IMG/VR virus record: IMGVR_UViG_3300030329_001651
Span: 1-42,152 of that record
Source: a virus
Direction: 5' to 3' (one strand)
DNA length: 42,152 nucleotides
Positions within the stretch are counted from its first letter, which is position 1, and the number at the start of each line of letters is the position of its first letter. The notes below the pieces were generated by a model. That model worked only from the letters and a program-made list of their open reading frames with translations. It did not search any database and was not told the origin of the DNA. Below are positions 36,104-42,152 of the stretch, one piece after another. The position numbers and the translations under genes are program-made.

Positions 36104-36290
36104 CTTTGGCCTCCTTTATTTTATCTTTAATGAATTTATTCAACTTATCTCCATCGCCTTTCATTTCTATGTAGGCTGCGAATGATGTGTCTAATCCTTT
36201 AAGAAATTCAGACATTTGAGACATCTCTATTAACATATTGTTTAATACAGTTTTTATCTCATTACGTGTAGGTTTTGTTCTTTGCTTCAT
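36072..36290 (-). CDS. 72-aa helical protein
   Basis: Small charged protein (NEIKTVLNNMLIEMSQMSEF, FIKDKIKEAKDAQQEQSKGE). Start overlaps the stop of the previous gene (ATGA) and its end overlaps the nuclease start by 32 nt. Both ends embedded in the operon support it. No family recognised; helical dimer likely. Confidence 0.65.
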   Translation of the reverse strand: MKQRTKPTRNEIKTVLNNMLIEMSQMSEFLKGLDTSFAAYIEMKGDGDKLNKFIKDKIKEAKDAQQEQSKGE

Positions 36291-36508
36291 ACTCCCATTC
36301 TTCCTCTCATAGTAGCTATTAAAGCTTTATGTTGATTCAATTCAGACTCCAATTCATCAATTCTTTTATTTATATCATTTATATAGCCTATATGATCTGC
36401 AAGCATTTCACCATGAGATTCAAACATAGTAAAAAGTTGATCAACTCTATTTTTATGGTGTTTTTCAGCTTTTTCTTGAATTTCTTTTATTGCTTTTTTT
36501 GTAGCCAT
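36287..36508 (-). CDS. 73-aa coiled-coil protein
   Basis: Begins MATKKAIKEIQEKAEKHHKN and continues with heptads (DINKRIDELESELNQHKALI). AAGGA lies 7 nt before ATG. It overlaps the zinc-ribbon gene upstream by 22 nt. A homo-oligomeric coiled coil of unknown role; no other motif. Confidence 0.65.
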   Translation of the reverse strand: MATKKAIKEIQEKAEKHHKNRVDQLFTMFESHGEMLADHIGYINDINKRIDELESELNQHKALIATMRGRMGV

Positions 36509-36711
36509 GTTTTTGTCCTTTCTTCTATGACATCTTGTAATTTAATTCTATTCTTACTACCATGCTCTCTTTTAGCACAGGAACTACATATAGTATACTC
36601 CTTGTCAGTATCTACTATATGAGGTACAACGATATATCTTTCTGCATATCCTGTAAATGAGCACATATAACAATTATAGCGTTCTTTTGATAGTTTTGCA
36701 ACTATCTTCAT
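36487..36711 (-). CDS. 74-aa CxxC zinc-ribbon-like protein
   Basis: Two Cys pairs, CYMC (about residue 14-17) and CSSC (about 44-47), are spaced like a zinc ribbon; a basic C-terminus follows (KREHGSKNRIKLQDV). Start is taken at the ATG in a TAATG overlap with the upstream gene, giving MKIVAKLSKE; an upstream GTG would add four residues with no better ribosome-binding site. Likely binds nucleic acid or a protein partner; could be a host transcription or nuclease modulator. Confidence 0.65.
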   Translation of the reverse strand: MKIVAKLSKERYNCYMCSFTGYAERYIVVPHIVDTDKEYTICSSCAKREHGSKNRIKLQDVIEERTKTWLQKKQ

Positions 36712-37079
36712 TATTTCCCCCACTCTTTATTTATAACTAATTGAGCCATTACAGAATAATTAGCTATATCTATAAGAGTATCTTCTACTGATTCGTTTTG
36801 TGGGTCTTTATGGTCTAAAATTAAATTCATTAATCTTTGAATTTTATCATTCATCCTAACTGTTAATCCTATCATGGATTTTTCTACATCTTCATCTGTA
36901 TTTATAGTGCGATTACCCATTCCTATATTTGTCGGACCATAATCAGCTTGCTTTTTTTTAAATAAATCAAACATCTCCTCTGTTATTATTTTAAATGACT
37001 TGCACATCATAGGATAATCCTTTTCTACATTTGTTTTTTTCTTTTTTACGACTATCTTGTCGCCTATCCATTCACTCAT
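36711..37079 (-). CDS. DUF1599 / Nmad1-type protein (nucleotide-modification associated)
   Basis: 122-aa protein with the family core: FDLFKKKQADYGPTN (about 38-52), GLTVRMNDKIQRLMNL (about 71-86) and EDTLIDIANYSVMAQLV (about 98-114), with acidic residues placed like an all-alpha NTP-pyrophosphatase (MazG/HisE-like) fold. In phages this family accompanies base-modification or nucleotide-pool genes. Start is MSEWIGDK because AGGAG stands 7 nt before that ATG; a longer in-frame version lacks such a site. No thymidylate-type hypermodification enzyme is in the window. Confidence 0.75.
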   Translation of the reverse strand: MSEWIGDKIVVKKKKTNVEKDYPMMCKSFKIITEEMFDLFKKKQADYGPTNIGMGNRTINTDEDVEKSMIGLTVRMNDKIQRLMNLILDHKDPQNESVEDTLIDIANYSVMAQLVINKEWGK

Positions 37080-37092
37080 TATTAATCTCCTG

Positions 37093-37314
37093 TTATCTTC
37101 TATTTTTGCCATATCCACTATGACTACTATAATTATCAAAAGTTGTATTAGCCTTTAAATATTGATGTATCCACCAGCACCTACCATTGTCTGAAGCTAT
37201 ATTATACATTTTATTATTTCTATCGCCTTGTGTTTTACAGTCATGATATTCTTTAATATAAATATCTTCTTTTTTAAGTTGTTTTCTTTGCTTATTAGTA
37301 ATATTACTTTTCAT
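37093..37314 (-). CDS. 73-aa basic protein
   Basis: Lys/Asn/Tyr-rich protein (KSNITNKQRKQLKKEDIYIK, then ASDNGRCWWIHQYLKANTTF). Start chosen at the second of two adjacent ATGs, 6 nt after GGAG; the first ATG would be only 3 nt away. It overlaps the previous stop by 11 nt. A short gap to the next gene. No family recognised. Confidence 0.55.
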   Translation of the reverse strand: MKSNITNKQRKQLKKEDIYIKEYHDCKTQGDRNNKMYNIASDNGRCWWIHQYLKANTTFDNYSSHSGYGKNRR

Positions 37315-37534
37315 CATTAACTCCATACATTTCATCATACTTATTTTTAAGTCCTTCTAAATAAGCTGGATTAGATTCATAGTGAATAAGTTTTAATATG
37401 CTTTCTGCTTGTGACAATCTTTCTTCAAGAATTTTAATTTTACTTTTAAGATTTTCCATAAAAGCATAAATATTATCCATCTTGTCTTCATGATCTCCTA
37501 TTTTATCTTTTGTTTCTCTAAATCGTACTCCCAT
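37304..37534 (-). CDS. 76-aa coiled-coil protein
   Basis: Perfect AAGGAGG with 4 nt before ATG. Heptad-rich helix (DNIYAFMENLKSKIKILEER) up to about 55, then an aromatic end. It overlaps the gene upstream by 37 nt in another frame, and its stop overlaps the next start. Unknown function; similar in style to the 36287-36508 protein. Confidence 0.7.
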   Translation of the reverse strand: MGVRFRETKDKIGDHEDKMDNIYAFMENLKSKIKILEERLSQAESILKLIHYESNPAYLEGLKNKYDEMYGVNDEK

Positions 37535-37674
37535 GATCCTCCTTTTATTCTCTTGTTTAATTCTTTAAGTATTAATTTCTTTCTATTCGATGGTTTATCT
37601 TCAATATATGTAAAAGACATAAGATAATAATCCATCAATAAATAATGCTTACTAACATTACTTAATTTACTCAT
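37498..37674 (-). CDS. 58-aa helical protein
   Basis: Short frame with AAGGAG 8 nt before the ATG. Product starts MSKLSNVSKHYLLMDYYLMS and ends in a Lys-rich tail. The 3' end runs 37 nt into the next gene, whose ribosome-binding site lies inside this one. Small and without a recognised family, but start signals are good. Confidence 0.6.
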   Translation of the reverse strand: MSKLSNVSKHYLLMDYYLMSFTYIEDKPSNRKKLILKELNKRIKGGSWEYDLEKQKIK

Positions 37675-37778
37675 TAATACACTCCTTAAGTTGTTGAGCA
37701 GGCAGCTGATTGAAGTTGCTATACTTATTGTGCGTTCATCAAGGCTGATAAAAGGAGCGTACCTGCTCGTGTGAAAGT
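37675..37778 (-). promoter_or_regulatory. Structured non-coding spacer in the minus operon
   Basis: A 104-nt gap with no credible reading frame, in an operon whose genes otherwise overlap. GAGCAGG (37696-37702) and CCTGCTC (37762-37768) form a 7-bp perfect inverted repeat around 59 nt. In the minus-strand RNA the same 5' arm could instead form a small hairpin GAGC...GCUC with the bases right after it, so two mutually exclusive folds exist, as in an attenuator. It separates the DUF932 and replication genes from the small-protein block. Function inferred. Confidence 0.4.
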
Positions 37779-38561
37779 TTATGCCACAGCTTTACATAAT
37801 CCATCTACTATAGATGCATTCTGATTATAGCTAGCTATTGTAGGTTTATCTTTGTGCCACAATATATCTGTTGCAGCATTTAATAATCCCCAACCACTGG
37901 TTTCTGAATGATATTGTCCATGAGGATCAGAGAATTTATCTACAATATTTCCCCATATACCAGAAGGTATATCTGAAAGATAATCATGTCTTATTGTTCC
38001 TAATCCTTTCATAGTAATTCTTAAGTCATCTAATTTTCTTAGATTTCCTATCATATTATTTAAACTACCTTCAGAAGTAGAATTTACAATATTAATAACT
38101 TTATCTAGATTTTCTTCCCAACCTTCACTATTAGGTTCGTGTTTAAATCTAAAAGTATTAAAGAATTTCTTACTCATCATTCCATTTGTACATATTAATC
38201 TATATAATAACATTGAAAATCCAAATGATTTACTACCATCATAACTATTCCAAAACTGAATACCTAATGCTAGATCATCACCTTGTTTTATATTTCCAAT
38301 TACATTATTTGATTTTAAAGAATATATATATCTTCTACCATCAAAGAATGTTTTATCTTGCTCAAATTGTATATTTGAAGCATTAGCTACTTGATCTGCA
38401 GCTTCTTTTACTTTGCTATTAGATAACAACATATATTTACTACCTACAACTCCTGCTTCCTTCCAGTCATTTTCTTCTCTACGCTGGACAGAATAAGCAG
38501 AAGATTCTATACCTTGATAATTTAAAGGTACTTTGCGTATTTCTGCGTATGGGTTCTTCAT
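37779..38561 (-). CDS. DUF932 domain protein
   Basis: 260-aa protein of the phage/plasmid DUF932 family. The typical core is visible: GDDLALGIQFWNSYDGSKSF (about 94-113), followed by MLLYRLICTNGMM (about 117-129), which is the SxDGS...R-x-x-C-x-NGM pattern. Some relatives lie beside ssDNA recombination and replication genes, as here. Exact function is not established. Start is in an ATGA overlap with the micro-gene upstream, with AAAGG before it; it is followed by the structured spacer. Confidence 0.8.
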   Translation of the reverse strand: MKNPYAEIRKVPLNYQGIESSAYSVQRREENDWKEAGVVGSKYMLLSNSKVKEAADQVANASNIQFEQDKTFFDGRRYIYSLKSNNVIGNIKQGDDLALGIQFWNSYDGSKSFGFSMLLYRLICTNGMMSKKFFNTFRFKHEPNSEGWEENLDKVINIVNSTSEGSLNNMIGNLRKLDDLRITMKGLGTIRHDYLSDIPSGIWGNIVDKFSDPHGQYHSETSGWGLLNAATDILWHKDKPTIASYNQNASIVDGLCKAVA

Positions 38562-38737
38562 TTTAACCTTTCTCTGAATAGAGCTATATGCCCTTTATCA
38601 GTTCTAATTTCACACTTTTTTTGTGTAAGTTTTTCTAATCTAACTTTTTCCTTAGTTAGCCAATCAAAGGCAGGTATAAGACTTCCCTTATACCATATCC
38701 TTTCATCGACATTTATCCATTTTGTTATCTGTATCAT
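38558..38737 (-). CDS. 59-aa basic protein
   Basis: Short frame fully coupled to both neighbours by ATGA overlaps, with AAGGAG 10 nt before the ATG. Product MIQITKWINVDERIWYKGSL with a Lys-rich C-terminal half. No motif recognised. Composition and coupling support translation. Confidence 0.65.
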   Translation of the reverse strand: MIQITKWINVDERIWYKGSLIPAFDWLTKEKVRLEKLTQKKCEIRTDKGHIALFRERLK

Positions 38738-40482
38738 CCTATTTTAGCTCCTTGTACAGGTAAATTAACATCAAGATGCTCTTTTTCCCTATTAGCTGTA
38801 CTTTCTACTCTTAAAGACCTAATTAAATTAGTTTCTTTCTCCTTAAATGGAGTGATAGATAGCACTTTATTAGCATTATAAGCCACTCTAAACGAGCCTT
38901 TAGCTGAAGCTATATTCATACCCTCTGCAAAAGCTGATTTAGTTATTTCAGATACAGCAAATACGATAATATTATTCTTTACAGCAAGTTCCATCAATGC
39001 TTGTGAAGCTTCCTCTACTTTCATATTATTATCTGACTTTTGACTTCTTAATAATCCCATATGATCTATAACTACTATTTCAGGCTTTCTTGGTAGTAAC
39101 ATTATACGTTTTTGTAATTCATGTGGGAAACAACTGTTATAATCTACAGTTAACCAGTCAAATTGCTGACTTATACCATTGGCATATTGACTATAATGGT
39201 CTTTTAACTGTTTTTCATCCCAATTATTCTCCATCATAACAAATCTCATCCACATTTGACGTGGACTCATCTCCATTTCTACAAAATAAGTACTTCTTTT
39301 AAATGTATTTACTATATTCTGTAAGAACATTGTTTTCATAGACTTAGGAGGTGCTTGTATAATAACTACTTCACCTGGATATACAGGAAAATCCTGTCCA
39401 TAAGGCTTACCTATATTTATAGGATCATGATTTGTAGTTAGAAAATCAACTAATTCTTTCTCCATGGCTTTAGCATCCATAGTATTTTGTGATTTCTTAG
39501 ACTTATAAAGCCTGCAATTCGTACTACAATGTTTATCCATCCAAATATCGGAACAACCATAGTTATATCCATTACCATTATGACCTTCATAACAATCAGT
39601 AACTATTTTATCCATTTCAGCTTTAGTAAAAGGATGAGATTTAAGATCAACTCTTTCTCTCCAGTCTTCCATTACTAATCTTACCATATGCTCTGGATAT
39701 CTCCAACGCAAATGTGCTGCTATGCGTAAAGCTATTTGATGTCTTGATCCTTGAGCTGTACCTGTCATCATTTTTTGAACACAAGTATACCATATAGGAT
39801 CTGGGTTTCTACCAAGAGTTACTGTTTCAAATGTTTTATCACTAGCTACAGTTTTTCTTTTCAATACATCAAATATTGGTTCACAATCATTATCCCTAAC
39901 TGCTGTATTCCATTCAAACATAGAACGTTTTGTTTTAGCAAGCTTTAATATAGCATCTATTGAGCCGTGTAATTCACTTGGTTTTAATGGTATTTTCCAT
40001 AATTTAGACTTGCTATTTAAAGTATTAACAATCCGAATAAGCCTTGTTTTGTCTGATACTGATGCATCAGCATATTCATATATTCCTTGTGCTTTCATTT
40101 CATCTTTTACTTTTAAATGCAAATCAGGTGATGGTTTCCACCTAAATGCAGCTTCAGGTATTCCTATATGAAATCCTGTTCCTGAGAAATACAACTGATA
40201 TGGTATGCACATATCATCTAATAGTATAGTCAAACCAATAGCTGCCTGTCTTGCTTCTTCTGAGTTTGAGCCATCTACATCTAATATATATTCATTTGGC
40301 ATATATAGCATTCCATCATAAGATGATAATGTATGATTTTTCTTTACATAGTCTACCACATGAGCATCGTAATCATACAGTGACATAAATGTATCTTGAG
40401 CCATACCAGCATATTTCTCCATATCTGCTGAATCACTAAAGTGATGTCTATTTGATAATCCAAATGCAAACTCTTTAATCAT
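38734..40482 (-). CDS. Bifunctional primase-helicase
   Basis: 582-aa replication protein. The N-terminal part is an archaeo-eukaryotic primase (AEP): metal acids in ILDVDG (D68, D70), SGTGFHI (100-106) and KTRLIRIVNTLN (145-156). A helical PriCT-like linker (about 245-275) and a four-Cys cluster (C297, C310, C319, C323) follow, possibly a zinc or iron-sulphur site. The C-terminal part (about 355-582) is a RecA-like helicase: P-loop region IIQAPPKSMKT (374-384), Walker B EIVVIDHMG (468-476). The P-loop lacks the usual first Gly and reads A-P-P-K-S-M-K-T. Start is ATG 40482, 6 nt after GGGAG; a TTG just before it is less likely. Confidence 0.88.
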   Translation of the reverse strand: MIKEFAFGLSNRHHFSDSADMEKYAGMAQDTFMSLYDYDAHVVDYVKKNHTLSSYDGMLYMPNEYILDVDGSNSEEARQAAIGLTILLDDMCIPYQLYFSGTGFHIGIPEAAFRWKPSPDLHLKVKDEMKAQGIYEYADASVSDKTRLIRIVNTLNSKSKLWKIPLKPSELHGSIDAILKLAKTKRSMFEWNTAVRDNDCEPIFDVLKRKTVASDKTFETVTLGRNPDPIWYTCVQKMMTGTAQGSRHQIALRIAAHLRWRYPEHMVRLVMEDWRERVDLKSHPFTKAEMDKIVTDCYEGHNGNGYNYGCSDIWMDKHCSTNCRLYKSKKSQNTMDAKAMEKELVDFLTTNHDPINIGKPYGQDFPVYPGEVVIIQAPPKSMKTMFLQNIVNTFKRSTYFVEMEMSPRQMWMRFVMMENNWDEKQLKDHYSQYANGISQQFDWLTVDYNSCFPHELQKRIMLLPRKPEIVVIDHMGLLRSQKSDNNMKVEEASQALMELAVKNNIIVFAVSEITKSAFAEGMNIASAKGSFRVAYNANKVLSITPFKEKETNLIRSLRVESTANREKEHLDVNLPVQGAKIG

Positions 40483-40657
40483 CAAATTCTCCCTTCTCTA
40501 AACCAATCTTTAGTCTATAAAAGGAGAAATAGATATGATCACTTGGTCCTATATCTATATTATGTTCTATAGCCATTTCAGAAGACTCTTCAAAATGTCT
40601 TTTTTCTTCTGGCATATACATAACTAGTATATTTTCTATTGCTTTTTTTAGTTTCAT
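40475..40657 (-). CDS. 60-aa helical protein before primase-helicase
   Basis: AAGGAG 4 nt before the ATG; the 3' end overlaps the primase-helicase start by 8 nt. Product MKLKKAIENILVMYMPEEKR and a further polar part ending in EKGEFDD. Likely a small replication accessory because of its coupling, but no family recognised. Confidence 0.65.
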   Translation of the reverse strand: MKLKKAIENILVMYMPEEKRHFEESSEMAIEHNIDIGPSDHIYFSFYRLKIGLEKGEFDD

Positions 40658-40677
40658 AATTCTCCTTAATGTAAGAA

Positions 40678-40712
40678 GGGGATATTGGGTCGGCTAAAAC
40701 TTATATATCCCC
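40678..40712 (-). promoter_or_regulatory. Hairpin in the 88-nt gap before the primase genes
   Basis: GGGGATAT (40678-40685) pairs with ATATCCCC (40705-40712), 8 perfect pairs around a 19-nt loop. Directly to the right, CTTGAT/ATCAAG (40719-40743) and TGATC/GATCA (40721-40735) are further short inverted repeats that exclude each other. After the stem (minus direction) comes TTCTTAC, not a U-run, then the AAGGAG of the next gene. It could be a weak terminator for the ERF-SSB pair or a regulatory leader for the primase genes. The arms resemble those of the hairpin at 42023-42069. Confidence 0.5.
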
Positions 40713-40745
40713 TAATTACTTGATCGCAATGATCATATATCAAGT

Positions 40746-41294
40746 TTAGAAAGGGACTTCAGCTGATTGTGTATTAGTTTCTGTAACTGGCACTGTAACA
40801 TTATTAGCTTGTTTAGCTAAATATGCTTCCAATCTTTTAGTTGCACCAACTTGTATACTATTACAAATATCTTCACTGAAAGACATATGTTCATATTTCC
40901 CTGGAATAGGAGCGCATTCACTAGATATTCTATTGTATTGAGGCTTTTTAGGATCAGGATATAGATATATAGATATATTTTTACCAACTAAGCCTTTAGC
41001 TTCATCATCAAATTGAATAATCGGTCTTTTTCCAGTAGGATCATCAAGAACAGCGATAATACCTGCTTGAGCATATTTAAATACCCTAGCTATAGCAAAT
41101 TCTTCGTTATCTTTTGAGCTTATCATTTCCCAAACTTTCATAGTTTGATACTCACCATATCCTTCGAACCATAATTCTAAGAATTTCTTATCGTTCCACT
41201 CACCATATTCAGCTTTAGATATGGTAGCTTCATGCCATCCTTCAGAATATTTACTTCCACCTCCAGTTGAGGCAGACATTGTTTTAATAGCCAT
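40746..41294 (-). CDS. Probable single-stranded DNA-binding protein
   Basis: 182-aa protein. The N-terminal ~120 residues are beta-rich with Lys and aromatic residues suited to an OB-fold (WHEATISKAEYGEWNDKKFL, LELWFEGYGEY). The C-terminal part is disordered and Thr/Asn/Gln-rich and ends in AEVPF, like the acidic-hydrophobic tip (D-D-x-PF) of bacterial SSBs that recruits partner proteins. It lies between the ERF annealing protein and the primase genes. AGGAG precedes ATG. No metal or catalytic motif. The SSB call is inferred from tail, fold impression and context. Confidence 0.65.
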   Translation of the reverse strand: MAIKTMSASTGGGSKYSEGWHEATISKAEYGEWNDKKFLELWFEGYGEYQTMKVWEMISSKDNEEFAIARVFKYAQAGIIAVLDDPTGKRPIIQFDDEAKGLVGKNISIYLYPDPKKPQYNRISSECAPIPGKYEHMSFSEDICNSIQVGATKRLEAYLAKQANNVTVPVTETNTQSAEVPF

Positions 41295-41304
41295 TTAGCT
41301 CTCC

Positions 41305-41769
41305 TTATTTTTGTGAAATACTATTCCCATCATCATCAAATTGACCTACTCCAGCCATAGATGATAATAGATATCTTCTACCATAAGTTATAGCACTACC
41401 TAAAGATTGTATATCTTTTTTAGGTCCTAAAATAACTTTACAACTACTTTTTATCCATTGTCCAGATGAATGCATTAACATTGTTGTTACAAACCAACCA
41501 TTTAATCTATGAAAATCAGTTCCTTGAACTACAGATATACCATTCTTGCTTAATTGTGGCATGCAAGATTCTATTACTGTATGCAAATCAGCATAATTAC
41601 TATTAAAGAATGGATTTTTACTTTTCTTAGCTGCACCTCTTATTTCAGATTGTGCTTTAGCTAAAGCCCCTGCTAACTTGTCGATTTTATCAGATTTCCA
41701 TTCAGATTTCGTTCTTTCTGGCGGGACCTCTGAGACAGCAGGAATTACTTCTTGAGATTGTTCTTCCAT
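41305..41769 (-). CDS. erf: ERF-family single-strand annealing protein
   Basis: 154-aa recombinase that anneals complementary ssDNA during recombination and concatemer formation. Conserved stretch: DKLAGALAKAQSEIRGAAK (about 30-48), NPFFNSNYADLHTVIESCMP (about 52-71), LSKNGISVVQ, and the C-terminal SLGSAITYGRRYLLSSMAGV block (about 121-141) ending QFDDDGN. These are the marks of the ERF family (P22 Erf). It is somewhat shorter than P22 Erf because it has no extra C-terminal domain. AGGAG is 7 nt before ATG. Partner genes: SSB-like and Hjc-like nuclease. Confidence 0.9.
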   Translation of the reverse strand: MEEQSQEVIPAVSEVPPERTKSEWKSDKIDKLAGALAKAQSEIRGAAKKSKNPFFNSNYADLHTVIESCMPQLSKNGISVVQGTDFHRLNGWFVTTMLMHSSGQWIKSSCKVILGPKKDIQSLGSAITYGRRYLLSSMAGVGQFDDDGNSISQK

Positions 41770-41801
41770 TGGGTTCTCCTATTGTGAAACTAAATAATAT
41801 A

Positions 41802-41814
41802 CCAGTTTAACTGG
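41802..41814. promoter_or_regulatory. Perfect palindrome upstream of erf
   Basis: CCAGTT-T-AACTGG, 6-bp arms with one central base, in the short gap between the 53-aa gene and erf (the erf ATG is about 33 nt away). As an operator it could bind a dimeric regulator. As single strand it can form a 5-bp stem with a 3-nt loop, the geometry of phage N4 virion-RNAP promoters; that likeness is only in shape. A TATATT sequence follows it on the minus strand. Confidence 0.4.
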
Positions 41815-41816
41815 AT

Positions 41817-41978
41817 TTAATTATTATTTATTCTTTTTCTTTTGACTAAAAACATCATTCTTTTTTGAATAATGTCTATGATTTTAGGGTCTTTTTTCAG
41901 TTCCATAGCATTTAAATAGACTTTTAAATAGACCTTAATTACTTCATCGTCAATATTATATTCTTGATTGTTTTCCAT
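41817..41978 (-). CDS. 53-aa charged protein upstream of erf
   Basis: Frame encoding MENNQEYNIDDEVIKVYLKV, a helical middle and a basic end (FLVKRKRINNN). The Shine-Dalgarno is poor for this ATG and also for an alternative two codons upstream (ATG 41984). It is the only frame of note in the 250 nt between erf and the hairpin at 42023. Real gene likely but the start is uncertain. Confidence 0.5.
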   Translation of the reverse strand: MENNQEYNIDDEVIKVYLKVYLNAMELKKDPKIIDIIQKRMMFLVKRKRINNN

Positions 41979-42022
41979 CTTCATAATATAATACTTTCAT
42001 AACATATATCAAAGAGAAAAGG

Positions 42023-42069
42023 GGGAGATATAAGCACTCGAATGCATTGCTCTCTCACTCATATCTCCC
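42023..42069 (-). terminator. 9-bp stem hairpin after the right-edge gene
   Basis: GGGAGATAT (42023-42031) and ATATCTCCC (42061-42069) form nine perfect pairs around a 29-nt loop, within which AGCA/TGCT can pair. In the minus direction the stem is followed by CCTTTTCTCTTTG, a U-rich run, so it can act as an intrinsic terminator for the gene that runs in from the right edge. It lies upstream of the 53-aa gene, so it would split early transcription into units. No gene fits within 41985-42093. Confidence 0.6.
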
Positions 42070-42093
42070 ATGTAGCTTCAATTCAAATTACCT

Positions 42094-42152
42094 CTAAATG
42101 TTTCTAAGTTTATCTGCTAAGGCAAATATATCTTCAAAAGTATACTCTAGGT
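42094..42152 (-). CDS. 3' end of a gene running off the right edge
   Basis: Open frame from the right edge to a TAG at 42094-42096, encoding LEYTFEDIFALADKLRNI at the C-terminus. Helical and charge-balanced. Too short to identify. Its presence shows that the minus operon continues beyond the window; DNA polymerase and other replication genes may lie there. Confidence 0.5.
   Translation of the reverse strand, partial: LEYTFEDIFALADKLRNI

Noticed and set aside
1-42152. CRISPR array, integrase/attachment site or lysogeny module
   Set aside because: No regularly spaced direct repeats, no integrase or repressor motifs seen anywhere in the window.

Overview
The window is a 42 kb piece of the genome of a tailed, probably podovirus-like dsDNA bacteriophage. 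It is AT-rich, almost gap-free, and many neighbouring genes overlap by 1-4 nt. Most genes have a clear Shine-Dalgarno sequence (AGGAG/GGAGG), which argues against a Bacteroidota host. The host cannot be named from the sequence. I see no integrase, repressor, tRNA, CRISPR or insertion sequence, so a lytic lifestyle is plausible but not shown.

Layout. Plus strand, 1-35590, is the virion and lysis operon: the C-terminal part of a fibre with an S74 chaperone domain, two small coiled-coil proteins, terminase large subunit, a lysis patch (M15 endolysin plus small membrane proteins), P22-type portal, scaffold, major capsid protein, probable decoration protein, and a strong RNA hairpin. Then come connector proteins, a metallophosphoesterase, a run of micro-genes, a 1149-aa tail protein carrying a FISUMP domain, a repetitive tail fibre, and a guanidinoacetate-methyltransferase-like enzyme. 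The operon ends with a five-gene ejection cassette that includes proteins of 2968 and 897 aa. A hairpin at 35594-35620 separates it from the minus-strand operon (35619-42152). That operon encodes an ERF single-strand annealing protein, an SSB-like protein, a primase-helicase, a DUF932 protein, a DUF1599/Nmad1 protein, an Hjc-like nuclease and many small proteins. The operon continues past the right edge, where a DNA polymerase would be expected.

Main discovery candidate. The 2968-aa protein has a D-x-D-G-D motif (residues 2141-2145) followed by a pattern (F at +2, H at +5, L-T at +8/+9 from the last D) that fits the catalytic metal-binding loop of double-psi beta-barrel RNA polymerases. About 370 residues upstream is a Lys-Gly...Lys segment (1745-1772) that could be the partner barrel. 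It sits among ejection-type proteins and is followed by the convergent replication operon. The model is a virion-packaged RNA polymerase, injected with the DNA to transcribe the early minus-strand genes, similar in concept to crAss-like phages. Also unusual: the GAMT-like methyltransferase in the tail/ejection region, a FISUMP domain in a tail protein, and a carbohydrate-binding-like insert in a connector protein.
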